Source: JAYEJW01 sp034716535
GTDB taxonomy: Bacteria > Pseudomonadota > Gammaproteobacteria > Chromatiales > Chromatiaceae
DNA length: 7,381 nt
Direction: 5' to 3'
NCBI GenBank assembly: GCA_034716535.1
Contig: JAYEJW010000523.1
Location: forward strand, 1 to 7,381
Below, piece after piece: positions 1 through 6,064 of the stretch (the stretch's first letter is position 1; each line of letters starts with the position of its first letter). The position numbers and the translations under genes are program-made. The notes beneath the pieces are model-generated. The model had not been told where the DNA came from. It searched no databases and saw nothing but the letters and a program-made list of their open reading frames with translations.

Positions 1-47
1 ATGGTGGACCGCGAGGACGACCTCAAGGTCGGCATTAAGTCCACCAT
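1..47. repeat. 9-bp inverted repeat with strand-switched loop inside ubiA
   Basis: The arms ATGGTGGAC (1-9) and GTCCACCAT (39-47) are perfect inverted copies around a 29-base loop (10-38). Read on the plus strand, 1-48 translate as MVDREDDLKVGIKSTM. This is the conserved UbiA sequence that should follow YDTQYA on the minus strand. The loop is therefore in the wrong orientation relative to the rest of ubiA. This fits either a fold-back at a contig end or a small inversion between the arms. Confidence 0.85.
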
Positions 48-641
48 GGCGTACTGGGTGTCGTAGATAAGCGCCCAAAGCACGGTGGCCGCAAACAACA
101 ACCAGCCGATCGGCGGCACCGAGCCGGTGATTGCCGTAAACGCCATGGGCACGGCCCACCCGAAAGCGGCGCCGAGCACGAGCTGGGGGACATGCGTGTA
201 ACGCTTCATGAACGGGTAGATCGCTGCAAGGCCCACGGCCACCACGGAAAGCGCAATCGTCTGCCAGTTTAGGAGCAGCACGAGGGCGAAGGCCGCAAGA
301 CTGAGCACCAGGAATACCGCCACCGCCTCCCAGGGACTGACCAACCCGGTGGCAATGGGCCTCCCCCGGGTGCGCGCTACCTGCGCATCCAGCTCCCTGT
401 CTGCGAAATCGTTGATGGCGCAACCCGCGGACCGCATGAGAACGACACCGCCCGCGAAGATGAGGACCACGCCCCAAGGCGGGTTACCCTCGCCCGCAAT
501 CCACAGGGCCCACAATGCAGGCCAGAGGAGAAGGAAGATGCCGATGGGCCGGTCGAGGCGTATCAGCTTGACGTAGATCGCCAGCCGTTCGCGCCAGTTG
601 AGGGACCGCCGGTCACCTATCTTCACGTCGGGGAGATTCAT
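1..641 (-). CDS. ubiA: 4-hydroxybenzoate polyprenyltransferase UbiA, N-terminal part (C-terminus missing)
   Basis: This is an inner-membrane prenyltransferase that attaches the polyprenyl tail to 4-hydroxybenzoate in ubiquinone synthesis. From the ATG at 641, 201 residues read as normal UbiA, out of about 290 in the family. Visible are hydrophobic helices, the first Asp-rich motif NDFADRELD (residues 77-85, Mg-diphosphate binding), YPFMKRYTH (142-150), LGAAFGW (156-162), and the start of the second Asp-rich motif, YDTQYAMVD (193-201). After base 39 the frame stays open but no longer matches the family. The expected continuation lies on the opposite strand at 1-47, so bases 1-38 should not be trusted as coding on this strand. 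The ATG is the only standard start after an in-frame TAA upstream, and its ribosome site is weak. The gene follows recG on the same strand after 129 bp. I see no ubiC, the lyase gene often found beside ubiA, in that gap. Confidence 0.93.
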   Translation of the reverse strand, partial: MNLPDVKIGDRRSLNWRERLAIYVKLIRLDRPIGIFLLLWPALWALWIAGEGNPPWGVVLIFAGGVVLMRSAGCAINDFADRELDAQVARTRGRPIATGLVSPWEAVAVFLVLSLAAFALVLLLNWQTIALSVVAVGLAAIYPFMKRYTHVPQLVLGAAFGWAVPMAFTAITGSVPPIGWLLFAATVLWALIYDTQYAMVDLMPTLRSSSRST

Positions 642-706
642 GGGTCGGGACTTTATCGAGTGCTGAGCAACGGCCGTTCCGGATGGCCTGTACAACGGGG
701 CGTCAG

Positions 707-715
707 ATTATGACA
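707..715 (-). promoter_or_regulatory. possible extended -10 promoter for ubiA
   Basis: On the minus strand the gap between recG and ubiA contains TGTCATAAT, an extended -10 motif with five of six bases matching TATAAT. It ends 65 bases before the ubiA ATG. No good -35 box lies 16-18 bases upstream, which is tolerated for extended -10 promoters. It would let ubiA be transcribed separately from recG. This is a pattern match only. Confidence 0.3.
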
Positions 716-770
716 CAGGCCGCCGCGCCGCTGCAGGCTCATGGCGCGCCTGAACCATCGGCAAAGCGCA

Positions 771-2873
771 TCACACTCCGCCGTAGTCGGCCCGCGCGCC
801 GAACCAGCGCTCGATCAACGGGCGGACATTCTCGGCGTGCTCATCCAGCATCAGATCTGCGGTCTGCTGGGCCGCAGCGAGAAGGGGCTCGTCTGTTGCC
901 GGGTCGGCAATGCGAAACTGCATGTCGCCCGTCTGACGGGTGCCCAGGACCTCGCCCGGACCCCGCATCTCGAGATCCCTGCGCGCGATCTCAAAACCGT
1001 CGGTCGTCTCGCGCAGAATGGACAGGCGCCCCCGCGCCTGACGCGCCAGGGGCGCATGGTAGAGCAGGACGCAATGACTCTCCACCGCCCCGCGCCCGAC
1101 GCGGCCCCGCAGTTGATGGAGCTGGGCGAGACCCAGACGCTCCGGGTTCTCGATGATCATGAGGCTCGCGTTTGGCACGTCCACACCAACCTCGATCACC
1201 GTGGTGGCCACCAGCAAATCAAGCTCCCCCGCAGCGAAACCCGCCATCACGCCCTCGCGCTCCACGGACTTTAACCGGCCATGCACCAGCCCCACCCGCA
1301 ATTCCGGAAGGGACTCGGCGAGCGTGCGGGCGGTGTCCTCCGCGGCCTGGCACTGCAGGACCTCGGACTCCTCGATCAGGGTACAGACCCAATAGGCCTG
1401 GCGGCCCTGCCCGCAGGCGTCCTGCACCCGCACGATCACCTCGTCGCGGCGGCTATCCGGCACCGCCACCGTGGTCACCGGGGTGCGGCCCGGCGGCGCC
1501 TCGTCGATCACGGAGAGATCGAGGTCGGCATAGAGTGTCATGGCCAGGGAACGCGGAATGGGCGTCGCCGTCATGATCAACTGATGGGGAGCCCGCCCGT
1601 CCCGCGCCCCCTTTTCCCGCAGCCGCATACGCTGATGCACACCGAAGCGGTGCTGCTCGTCCACGATGGCGAGGCCAAGGTCCCGAAACGCCACGTCCTC
1701 CTGGAACAGGGCGTGGGTGCCGACGATCATCATTGCCTCGCCCCCGGCGATGCGCGCCACAAGCTCGGCACGCTCGCGGCCCTTGTGACGGCCGGCGAGC
1801 CACAAAGGCTGGATGCCCAGAGGCTCGATCCAGCCGCGGAGATTGCGCAGGTGCTGCTCGGACAATAGCTCGGTGGGGGCCATGAGTGCGACCTGGAAGC
1901 CCGCCTCCAGTGCCTGCAGGGCGGCCAGGGCCGCGACCACGGTCTTGCCCGATCCGACGTCGCCCTGAAGCAGCCGAAGCATGGGGTGAGGCCGCAGCAG
2001 GTCGGCGGCGATCTCACCGCTCACCCGGCGTTGGGCCTCGGTGAGACTGAAAGGTAGGCCGGCCAGGAGCCGTCCCCGCAATTGACCATCCCCGGCCAAT
2101 ACCGGTGCGCCCACACGCTGCTGGCGGCGGCGCAGCCGGCGCAGGCTGAGCTGATGGGCCACCAGCTCTTCGAATGCAAGGCGGCGGAACGCGGGACAGC
2201 GCCGCTCGCGCAGGTCCGCCGCCGTCACACTGATCGGCGGCCGATGAAGAAGGCGCAGCGCCTCGACGAGCAACGGCAGCTGGAAGCGCCGCAGGATCTT
2301 CTGCGGAAGCAGCTCCGCCACCAGCCCCTCACCGGGGCCCAACAGGGCCATCGCCTGGTCTGTCAGGGCGCGCCATGAAGACTGTTGAAGCCCCTCGGTC
2401 GTCGGATAGATGGGCGTTAGAGACGCATCCAGGGGTCCCGAGTCGCCGACGCCGCGACGCTGGTACTCCGGGTGCACCATCTCCAGGGACTGGGGACCCT
2501 GACGGACCTCCCCGAAGCAGCGCAGGCTCGCCCCCCGCTGGAGCCCGGCGGCCTGATTGCCCGAAAAGTGGAAGAAGCGCAGCAGGATTCCGCCACCGCT
2601 CCGGTCCGTAAGCCACACCTTGAGGGAACGACGACGCCCGTATCCGATCTCGGAGGCCGTGACGTCACCCTCCACGAGCACCTCGTCCCCCACCCGGAGC
2701 TGAGCGATCGGCACCAGGCGGGTCCGATCCTGATAACGCAGCGGCAGATGGAACAGGAGATCCTGCACCGATCCGATTCCGAGGCGCGCCAGGCGCTCCG
2801 CGATCCGCGGCCCGACCCCGCGGAGCCCCTCCACGGGAACCTTGTCCAACGACTGGCCCAATACCTTTTCCAA
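771..2873 (-). CDS. recG: ATP-dependent DNA helicase RecG
   Basis: RecG is a cytoplasmic superfamily 2 helicase that remodels stalled replication forks and Holliday junctions. The 700 residues match the family length of about 690. An N-terminal wedge/OB-fold region (about residues 55-150) is followed by the helicase motifs. These are Walker A GDVGSGKT (304-311), the Walker B box DEQHRFGV (405-412), TATPIP (435-440), the RecG-typical LYADLDLSVIDEAPPGRTPV (447-466), and motif VI QLRGRVGRG (587-595). The C-terminal region has RGPGEVLGTRQTGD (637-650). The start is TTG at 2873: an in-frame TAA lies seven codons upstream and no ATG or GTG falls between, while family members begin near LDKVPVEGL, only eight residues in. 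GGGCAG just upstream could be a modest ribosome site. It is divergent from yjbQ across 106 bp, with ubiA downstream. No damage is seen. Confidence 0.97.
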   Translation of the reverse strand: MEKVLGQSLDKVPVEGLRGVGPRIAERLARLGIGSVQDLLFHLPLRYQDRTRLVPIAQLRVGDEVLVEGDVTASEIGYGRRRSLKVWLTDRSGGGILLRFFHFSGNQAAGLQRGASLRCFGEVRQGPQSLEMVHPEYQRRGVGDSGPLDASLTPIYPTTEGLQQSSWRALTDQAMALLGPGEGLVAELLPQKILRRFQLPLLVEALRLLHRPPISVTAADLRERRCPAFRRLAFEELVAHQLSLRRLRRRQQRVGAPVLAGDGQLRGRLLAGLPFSLTEAQRRVSGEIAADLLRPHPMLRLLQGDVGSGKTVVAALAALQALEAGFQVALMAPTELLSEQHLRNLRGWIEPLGIQPLWLAGRHKGRERAELVARIAGGEAMMIVGTHALFQEDVAFRDLGLAIVDEQHRFGVHQRMRLREKGARDGRAPHQLIMTATPIPRSLAMTLYADLDLSVIDEAPPGRTPVTTVAVPDSRRDEVIVRVQDACGQGRQAYWVCTLIEESEVLQCQAAEDTARTLAESLPELRVGLVHGRLKSVEREGVMAGFAAGELDLLVATTVIEVGVDVPNASLMIIENPERLGLAQLHQLRGRVGRGAVESHCVLLYHAPLARQARGRLSILRETTDGFEIARRDLEMRGPGEVLGTRQTGDMQFRIADPATDEPLLAAAQQTADLMLDEHAENVRPLIERWFGARADYGGV

Positions 2874-2979
2874 GCTCTGCCCGTCTGTTTAAATGCCTGC
2901 TGCCAAGGAGCGAAGATCCGAATCGCCCGGGCACTCAGTATCAACTTGCCAAAACAACGAACGGGGAAAAAGACCGATT

Positions 2980-3396
2980 ATGATCGCGCAGAAACGGCTG
3001 GTGGTCACCACCCGGGGGCGGGGCACCTACGACATCACCCGGCAGGTTGAGCAGGCCGTGCGGGAATCCGGCGTCCGCAGCGGGCTTTGCCATCTGTTCG
3101 TGCACCATACCAGCGCCTCGCTGGTCCTGTGCGAGAACGCCGACCCCACCGTCCGGCGCGACCTCGAGGCCTTTATGGCTCGTCTGGTACCGGACGGTGA
3201 CCGCCTGTTCGACCATACCCAGGAGGGGCCGGACGACATGCCGGCCCACGTGCGCTCCATCCTCACCAAGATGGACCTCACCGTCCCCGTCAGCGACGGC
3301 CGTTGCGCCCTCGGGACCTGGCAGGGAATCTACCTTTACGAGCACCGTGTCCAGGATCATCACCGGCAGGTGACGGTGACAATCAACGGGGAATAG
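2980..3396 (+). CDS. yjbQ: YjbQ family protein (UPF0047, secondary thiamine-phosphate synthase family)
   Basis: This is a small cytoplasmic protein of 138 residues, the family's usual length. E. coli YjbQ has weak thiamine-phosphate synthase activity, but the physiological role of the family is unsettled. Family motifs are HHTSASL (42-48), ENADPTVRRDLE (52-63), HTQEGPDDMPAHVRS (79-93) and GTWQGIYLYEHR (112-123). The ATG at 2980 gives the start MIAQKRL, which resembles the E. coli start with its QK pair. GGGGA at 2963-2967 is the likely ribosome site, at slightly long spacing. The same frame opens earlier at 2893, but those 29 residues lack family similarity and were dropped. The gene is divergent from recG and convergent with mltB, so it is probably transcribed alone. 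The family assignment is secure; the exact function is not. Confidence 0.95.
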   Translation: MIAQKRLVVTTRGRGTYDITRQVEQAVRESGVRSGLCHLFVHHTSASLVLCENADPTVRRDLEAFMARLVPDGDRLFDHTQEGPDDMPAHVRSILTKMDLTVPVSDGRCALGTWQGIYLYEHRVQDHHRQVTVTINGE

Positions 3397-3397
3397 A

Positions 3398-3459
3398 AAA
3401 AGACTCCCGTGACGGTTGCTTGGAAGGCATGCGGGCCGCTCATGACCTTTCCGTCACCA
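3398..3459 (-). terminator. possible rho-independent terminator after mltB
   Basis: Read on the minus strand, GTGACGG (3457-3451) can pair with CCGTCAC (3415-3409). An imperfect inner stem, GGAA-GG-CATG with CATG-CC-TTCC, lies within the loop. Seven bases after the outer stem comes a run of five T (3402-3398). It begins about 75 bases after the mltB stop, a plausible place to end mltB transcription before the convergent yjbQ. The stem is imperfect and the T run is short and offset, so this is tentative. Confidence 0.35.
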
Positions 3460-3531
3460 CCAAGCTCGCCTTCCCATGTACCCAGAGGGTGAGAGCGGCG
3501 AGGCCAGGTACTCCTGCTGCGCACCTACGGG

Positions 3532-4731
3532 CTACAGGGCCGGCTCGCGATCCGCTCCTCCCCGTTCGGAGAGAATGAGCCCCTTGGACGGCCCGTGGCG
3601 CGCCCGCACCGATTGCGCCAGCTGATGCACGGCCATCGCGTAGTAACTGCTGTGATTGTAACGGGTAATGACGTAGAAGTTCTCGAGCCCCAGCCAGTAC
3701 TCGTAGCCACCCTTGGCATCCAGGCGTAACAGGCTGACGTCGCCGCTGCCATCGAGCGAGACGCTGGAGACGACGCCTCGTCGGCTCAGCGCGCCGAGGC
3801 TGTAGCTGGTGTCGAAACCCGTTTTCATCGCCTTGGCCCCGGAGCCCTGCACCTTGGCGCGGACGGTCACCGGCTCGCCTTCTCGCCAGCCGTGCGCGGC
3901 GAAGTAGTTGGCGACGCTGCCGATGGCGTCGACGGGATTCCACAGATCCCGCTTGCCGTCGCCGTCGTAATCCACGGCAAAACGGCGGAAACTGCTCGGC
4001 ATGAACTGACCGAGCCCCATGGCACCCGCGTAAGAGCCCTTGGGCGTGAAGGGGTCGAAACCCTCGTCCCTCGACATGATCAGGAAGGCCTCGAGCTCCC
4101 CGGTGAAGAACTCGGAGCGGCGGGGGTAATCGAAGGCGATCGTCGAGAGGGCCTCAATCACCCGATGCTTGCCGGTATAGCCGCCATAGCGGGTCTCGAC
4201 ACCCAGGATGGCGACGACGTACTCGGGCGGCACGCCGTAGTCTGCGTGGGCGCGCTCCAGCACGCTCTCGTATCGGCGCCAGAAGCGCGCGCCGTTGCCG
4301 ATGTTATCCTGCGTGACGAACTTGGCTCGGTAGCGGGTCCAGGCGCCCGTCGGGCGTGTAGGGCCTTTAGACTTCGGCCGGTTGAGAAAGTCCAGGATCC
4401 ACTGCTGGCGCTCGACCCGGGAGAAGACCCGCTCCAGGTATTCCCGATCGAATCCCTCCTCGCGCTCCAGACGGTCGATGAGACGATCGACGGCCGGATA
4501 ACCCGCGAAATCCCCCGTGACGCCCGCCGCCCCGCCCCCGCTCGCGTACCGGCCCGTTGCTGACGCCCGGATGTAGGCGGGGGACCGCCGTACCGTCGCC
4601 GGCTCTGCGGCAACCTGCTTCGCTGCGCCCCGCGAATCCGGCCCCTTGGCGGATTGCTTTTGTGAGTTGGAGCTACAGGCGGGAAGCGAGACGGCCAAGA
4701 GGAAACAGACGAGCGGAGCGGAAACGCGCAT
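3532..4731 (-). CDS. mltB: membrane-bound lytic murein transglycosylase B (GH103), lipoprotein
   Basis: The enzyme cleaves the MurNAc-GlcNAc bond of peptidoglycan with formation of 1,6-anhydroMurNAc, acting in the periplasm. With the ATG at 4731 the protein has 399 residues; with the GTG at 4740 it has 402 (positions below use the GTG). It starts with a lipoprotein signal ending in the lipobox LPAC (19-22). Cys22 is followed by Ser, which by the usual sorting rule predicts the outer membrane. A polar linker runs to about 75. The catalytic domain has ILGVETRYGG (178-187, catalytic Glu182), FDYPRRSEFFTGELEAFL (203-220), YAGAMGLGQFMPSS (237-250), and the EF-hand-like loop DYDGDGKRDLW (257-267) known from Slt35, then DAIGSVANYFAAHGW (271-285). 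The ATG is preferred because it gives a compact signal peptide. Neither start has a good ribosome site; the strong one lies before an in-frame mini-ORF at 4744-4770. It follows ridA by about 160 bp. Confidence 0.95.
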   Translation of the reverse strand: MRVSAPLVCFLLAVSLPACSSNSQKQSAKGPDSRGAAKQVAAEPATVRRSPAYIRASATGRYASGGGAAGVTGDFAGYPAVDRLIDRLEREEGFDREYLERVFSRVERQQWILDFLNRPKSKGPTRPTGAWTRYRAKFVTQDNIGNGARFWRRYESVLERAHADYGVPPEYVVAILGVETRYGGYTGKHRVIEALSTIAFDYPRRSEFFTGELEAFLIMSRDEGFDPFTPKGSYAGAMGLGQFMPSSFRRFAVDYDGDGKRDLWNPVDAIGSVANYFAAHGWREGEPVTVRAKVQGSGAKAMKTGFDTSYSLGALSRRGVVSSVSLDGSGDVSLLRLDAKGGYEYWLGLENFYVITRYNHSSYYAMAVHQLAQSVRARHGPSKGLILSERGGADREPAL

Positions 4732-4743
4732 GGCGGGCACTCG

Positions 4744-4770
4744 TTAGCAGTCGGGGTGGCTCCGCATCAT
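4744..4770 (-). CDS. 8-codon upstream ORF in frame with mltB
   Basis: On the minus strand the sequence GGGAGG (4783-4778), then seven bases, then ATG ATG gives the best ribosome site in this region. The frame reads MMRSHPDC and stops at TAA (4746-4744). The next codons, CGA GTG CCC GCC ATG, continue in the same frame into mltB. It may be a leader whose termination feeds re-initiation at mltB, or the relic of a longer mltB start now cut by a stop codon. It is too short for any protein-level support. Confidence 0.35.
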   Translation of the reverse strand: MMRSHPDC

Positions 4771-4777
4771 AATCAAT

Positions 4778-4783
4778 CCTCCC
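4778..4783 (-). promoter_or_regulatory. strong Shine-Dalgarno site upstream of mltB
   Basis: GGGAGG on the minus strand stands seven bases before the ATG at 4770. It is about 46 bases from the mltB ATG at 4731, too far to serve it directly. It therefore points to translation starting at the mini-ORF. Confidence 0.55.
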
Positions 4784-4892
4784 TGAAACGCAATGACGCC
4801 AAGGCGCGATCGCTCCGATTACCGAAGTACCGGGCCTCTATCCGATCAAAATGCCGACAAGGATTGGCCGACGGGACGCCATTAAGGAGCCA

Positions 4893-5279
4893 TCAGTCCC
4901 TCAGGACCATGACCGCGTCCATTTCCACGGCGGCCCCCTTCGGTAAAGCCGCCACGCCGATGGCTGCCCGCGCTGGATAGGGCTCTACGAAATACTCCGC
5001 CATCACCTGGTTCACAAGCGGAAAGTGCGCCAGGTCGGCGAGAAAGACATTCAGCTTCACGATGTCCGCGAGACTGCCGCCAGCGGCACCGGCCACCGCC
5101 TGGAGATTGTCGAAGACGCGGCGGACCTGCGCCTCCATATCCCCCCGCACCAGATCCATGGTCTCGGGGACGAGCGGAATCTGACCGGACAGATAAACGA
5201 TCTTGTCCACTTTCACCGCCTGGGAATAGGTACCGATCGCCTGGGGCGCTCGATCCGTGCGGATGATCTCTCTTGCCAT
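4893..5279 (-). CDS. ridA: reactive intermediate/imine deaminase RidA
   Basis: RidA hydrolyses reactive 2-aminoacrylate and related enamines/imines released by PLP enzymes such as threonine dehydratase, protecting PLP enzymes from damage. It works in the cytoplasm as a trimer. The 128 residues equal the family length. Typical features are IGTYSQAV (15-22), YLSGQIPL (29-36), KLNVFLADL (75-83) and PARAAIGVAALPKGAAVEMD (102-121). Arg104 and Glu119 correspond to the catalytic-site Arg105 and Glu120 of E. coli RidA. The ATG at 5279 is preceded by AGAGGAGAGAAG, a strong ribosome site. The frame extends upstream to 5450, but that part has no RidA similarity and runs antisense to the next gene. A 9-bp-stem hairpin sits just before the ribosome site. 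It lies between the unknown gene at 5357-5806 and mltB, all on one strand. In other gammaproteobacteria ridA often follows spoT; spoT is not here. Confidence 0.96.
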   Translation of the reverse strand: MAREIIRTDRAPQAIGTYSQAVKVDKIVYLSGQIPLVPETMDLVRGDMEAQVRRVFDNLQAVAGAAGGSLADIVKLNVFLADLAHFPLVNQVMAEYFVEPYPARAAIGVAALPKGAAVEMDAVMVLRD

Positions 5280-5300
5280 CGATCTTCTCTCCTCTGGAAA

Positions 5301-5325
5301 GGGTGTCGCAAGAGCAGCGACACCC
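5301..5325 (-). terminator. 9-bp perfect stem-loop between the 5357-5806 gene and ridA
   Basis: GGGTGTCGC and GCGACACCC form a perfect 9-bp stem with a 7-base loop (5310-5316). In the minus-strand RNA the stem is followed by UUUCC and, within a few bases, by the ridA ribosome site. It is 21 bases from the ridA ATG and 31 bases past the stop of the upstream gene. It could be a weak rho-independent terminator with read-through, a stability or processing hairpin, or a 5'-leader element of ridA. The U run is only three bases, so full termination is doubtful. Confidence 0.5.
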
Positions 5326-5356
5326 GCTGTGGTCCGTGGGCGGGTCTCCTCGACGC

Positions 5357-5806
5357 TCAACCGAACAGCCGTTGCCACCAGCGTCGGCGGTTCTTGGGAA
5401 CAACCTGGGCAGCCGGCAGGTCCACCGGCTGAATCAGGCTCATCACCCACCCCGGCAGGGGCGGATTGTGGCTGTACCCGCAGGAGACCCCCAAGTTGTT
5501 GGGATCGTAGATCTTGATGAAAGTCGGCTGACCCAGATCGTCCGCGTACACGATGCCGCAGTAGTCCTCCTGGTGCTCCTCGCGCAGCAGCCTGTCGATC
5601 TCGTCAACGAACAGGGACACCTGTGCTGCATCGGCCGGAGCGGTCGGCGGCGCCTCTCCGATTGCATAGATATACCAACCATCCGCTGCCCGGGCGCGTA
5701 CCCTGGCCCACAGGGCATCCAGGTGAGGCCAGCGCAGGGCGGAGGTGAAGCCGCCCCGGAACGCCTGTAGGAAAATACTGCCCTGCGCGTCGAGCTCTTG
5801 TTGCAT
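5357..5806 (-). CDS. conserved-looking hypothetical protein, 149 residues
   Basis: I do not recognise a characterised family. The reading frame is well supported: the ATG at 5806 has a strong ribosome site, AGGCGAGGAG, about six bases upstream. The protein has no signal peptide and no membrane segment. It has an N-terminal region rich in aromatic residues (FLQAFRGGFTSALRWPHLD, about 12-30), an acidic helix-like stretch VDEIDRLLREEHQEDYCGIVY (67-87), the sequence FIKIYDPNNLGVSCGYSHNP (97-116), then PPLPGW (115-120) and PVDLPAA (127-133). It ends in a basic, Trp-rich tail, NRRRWWQRLFG (139-149), of a kind that can bind a membrane surface or a partner. I have an unverified impression of similar proteins in purple sulfur and related gammaproteobacteria. 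The frame stays open upstream to 5926, but the start at 5926 lacks this ribosome site. It is co-directional with ridA, 77 bp upstream, and divergent from purC. Confidence 0.8.
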   Translation of the reverse strand: MQQELDAQGSIFLQAFRGGFTSALRWPHLDALWARVRARAADGWYIYAIGEAPPTAPADAAQVSLFVDEIDRLLREEHQEDYCGIVYADDLGQPTFIKIYDPNNLGVSCGYSHNPPLPGWVMSLIQPVDLPAAQVVPKNRRRWWQRLFG

Positions 5807-5831
5807 GCAGTGCTCCTCGCCTATCGAACCA

Positions 5832-5853
5832 GCGGCCCTTTCAATCAGGCCGC
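5832..5853. repeat. short GC-rich inverted repeat upstream of the 149-residue gene
   Basis: GCGGCC (5832-5837) and GGCCGC (5848-5853) form a 6-bp stem with a 10-base loop. It is 26 bases before the ATG at 5806 and could fold in that gene's leader. Such short GC repeats are common by chance in this DNA. Confidence 0.25.
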
Positions 5854-6025
5854 CCATCATGATGACAAAGCGCGCACCGCTTCGCCTCATCCCAGAATAT
5901 CCCGTTGAAACCAGCAAGGAGGCCAAGGTGCGCTGACGGCGCTCTTTGAGAGTAAAAGCGGGTGAGGAAGAGGGGCCGACAGGCCATGCGTTTCCCCCAA
6001 CGGCTATCCTCAGCGTCGCGTCCCT

Positions 6026-6046
6026 TGTTAGAATTGCAGTTTTTTT
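6026..6046 (+). promoter_or_regulatory. likely purC promoter: extended -10 followed by a T7 run
   Basis: TGTTAGAAT (6026-6034) is an extended -10 element, with TAGAAT matching five of six consensus bases. No good -35 is seen at the usual spacing. The expected start point is around A6038 to T6041, so the RNA would begin close to a run of seven T (6040-6046), about 25 bases before the purC ATG. GGAAGA at 6049-6054 is the probable, rather weak, ribosome site. Confidence 0.45.
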
Positions 6047-6064
6047 CCGGAAGAATCAACTCCC

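Noticed and set aside
1..66. Short plus-strand ORF from base 1 (MVDREDDLKV... to the TAG at 64-66) as a gene start.
   Set aside because: Its first 15 residues are an internal UbiA motif and the rest is antisense ubiA. It is a consequence of the strand switch, not a gene.
1281..1868. Plus-strand 195-codon open frame inside recG.
   Set aside because: It lies wholly antisense to conserved helicase motifs of recG. Its composition (many His, Arg, Leu) is typical of an antisense shadow in GC-rich DNA.
3892..4563. Plus-strand 223-codon open frame inside mltB.
   Set aside because: It is antisense to the MltB catalytic domain, which carries all the family motifs, and it shows no domain of its own.
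4825..4850. Small hairpin with a TTCG loop between ridA and mltB, considered as a ridA terminator.
   Set aside because: The stem is about three base pairs and no T run follows.
5280..5450. N-terminal extension of the RidA frame up to 5450 (185 codons in total).
   Set aside because: The extra residues have no RidA similarity and overlap the C-terminal coding region of the 5357-5806 gene in another frame. The ATG at 5279 has a strong ribosome site and gives the normal family length.
5989..6002. CGTT...AACG dyad upstream of purC, considered as a PurR operator.
   Set aside because: The E. coli PUR box is a tight 16-bp palindrome (ACGCAAACGTTTGCGT). Here only four-base arms match, with a six-base C-rich spacer.
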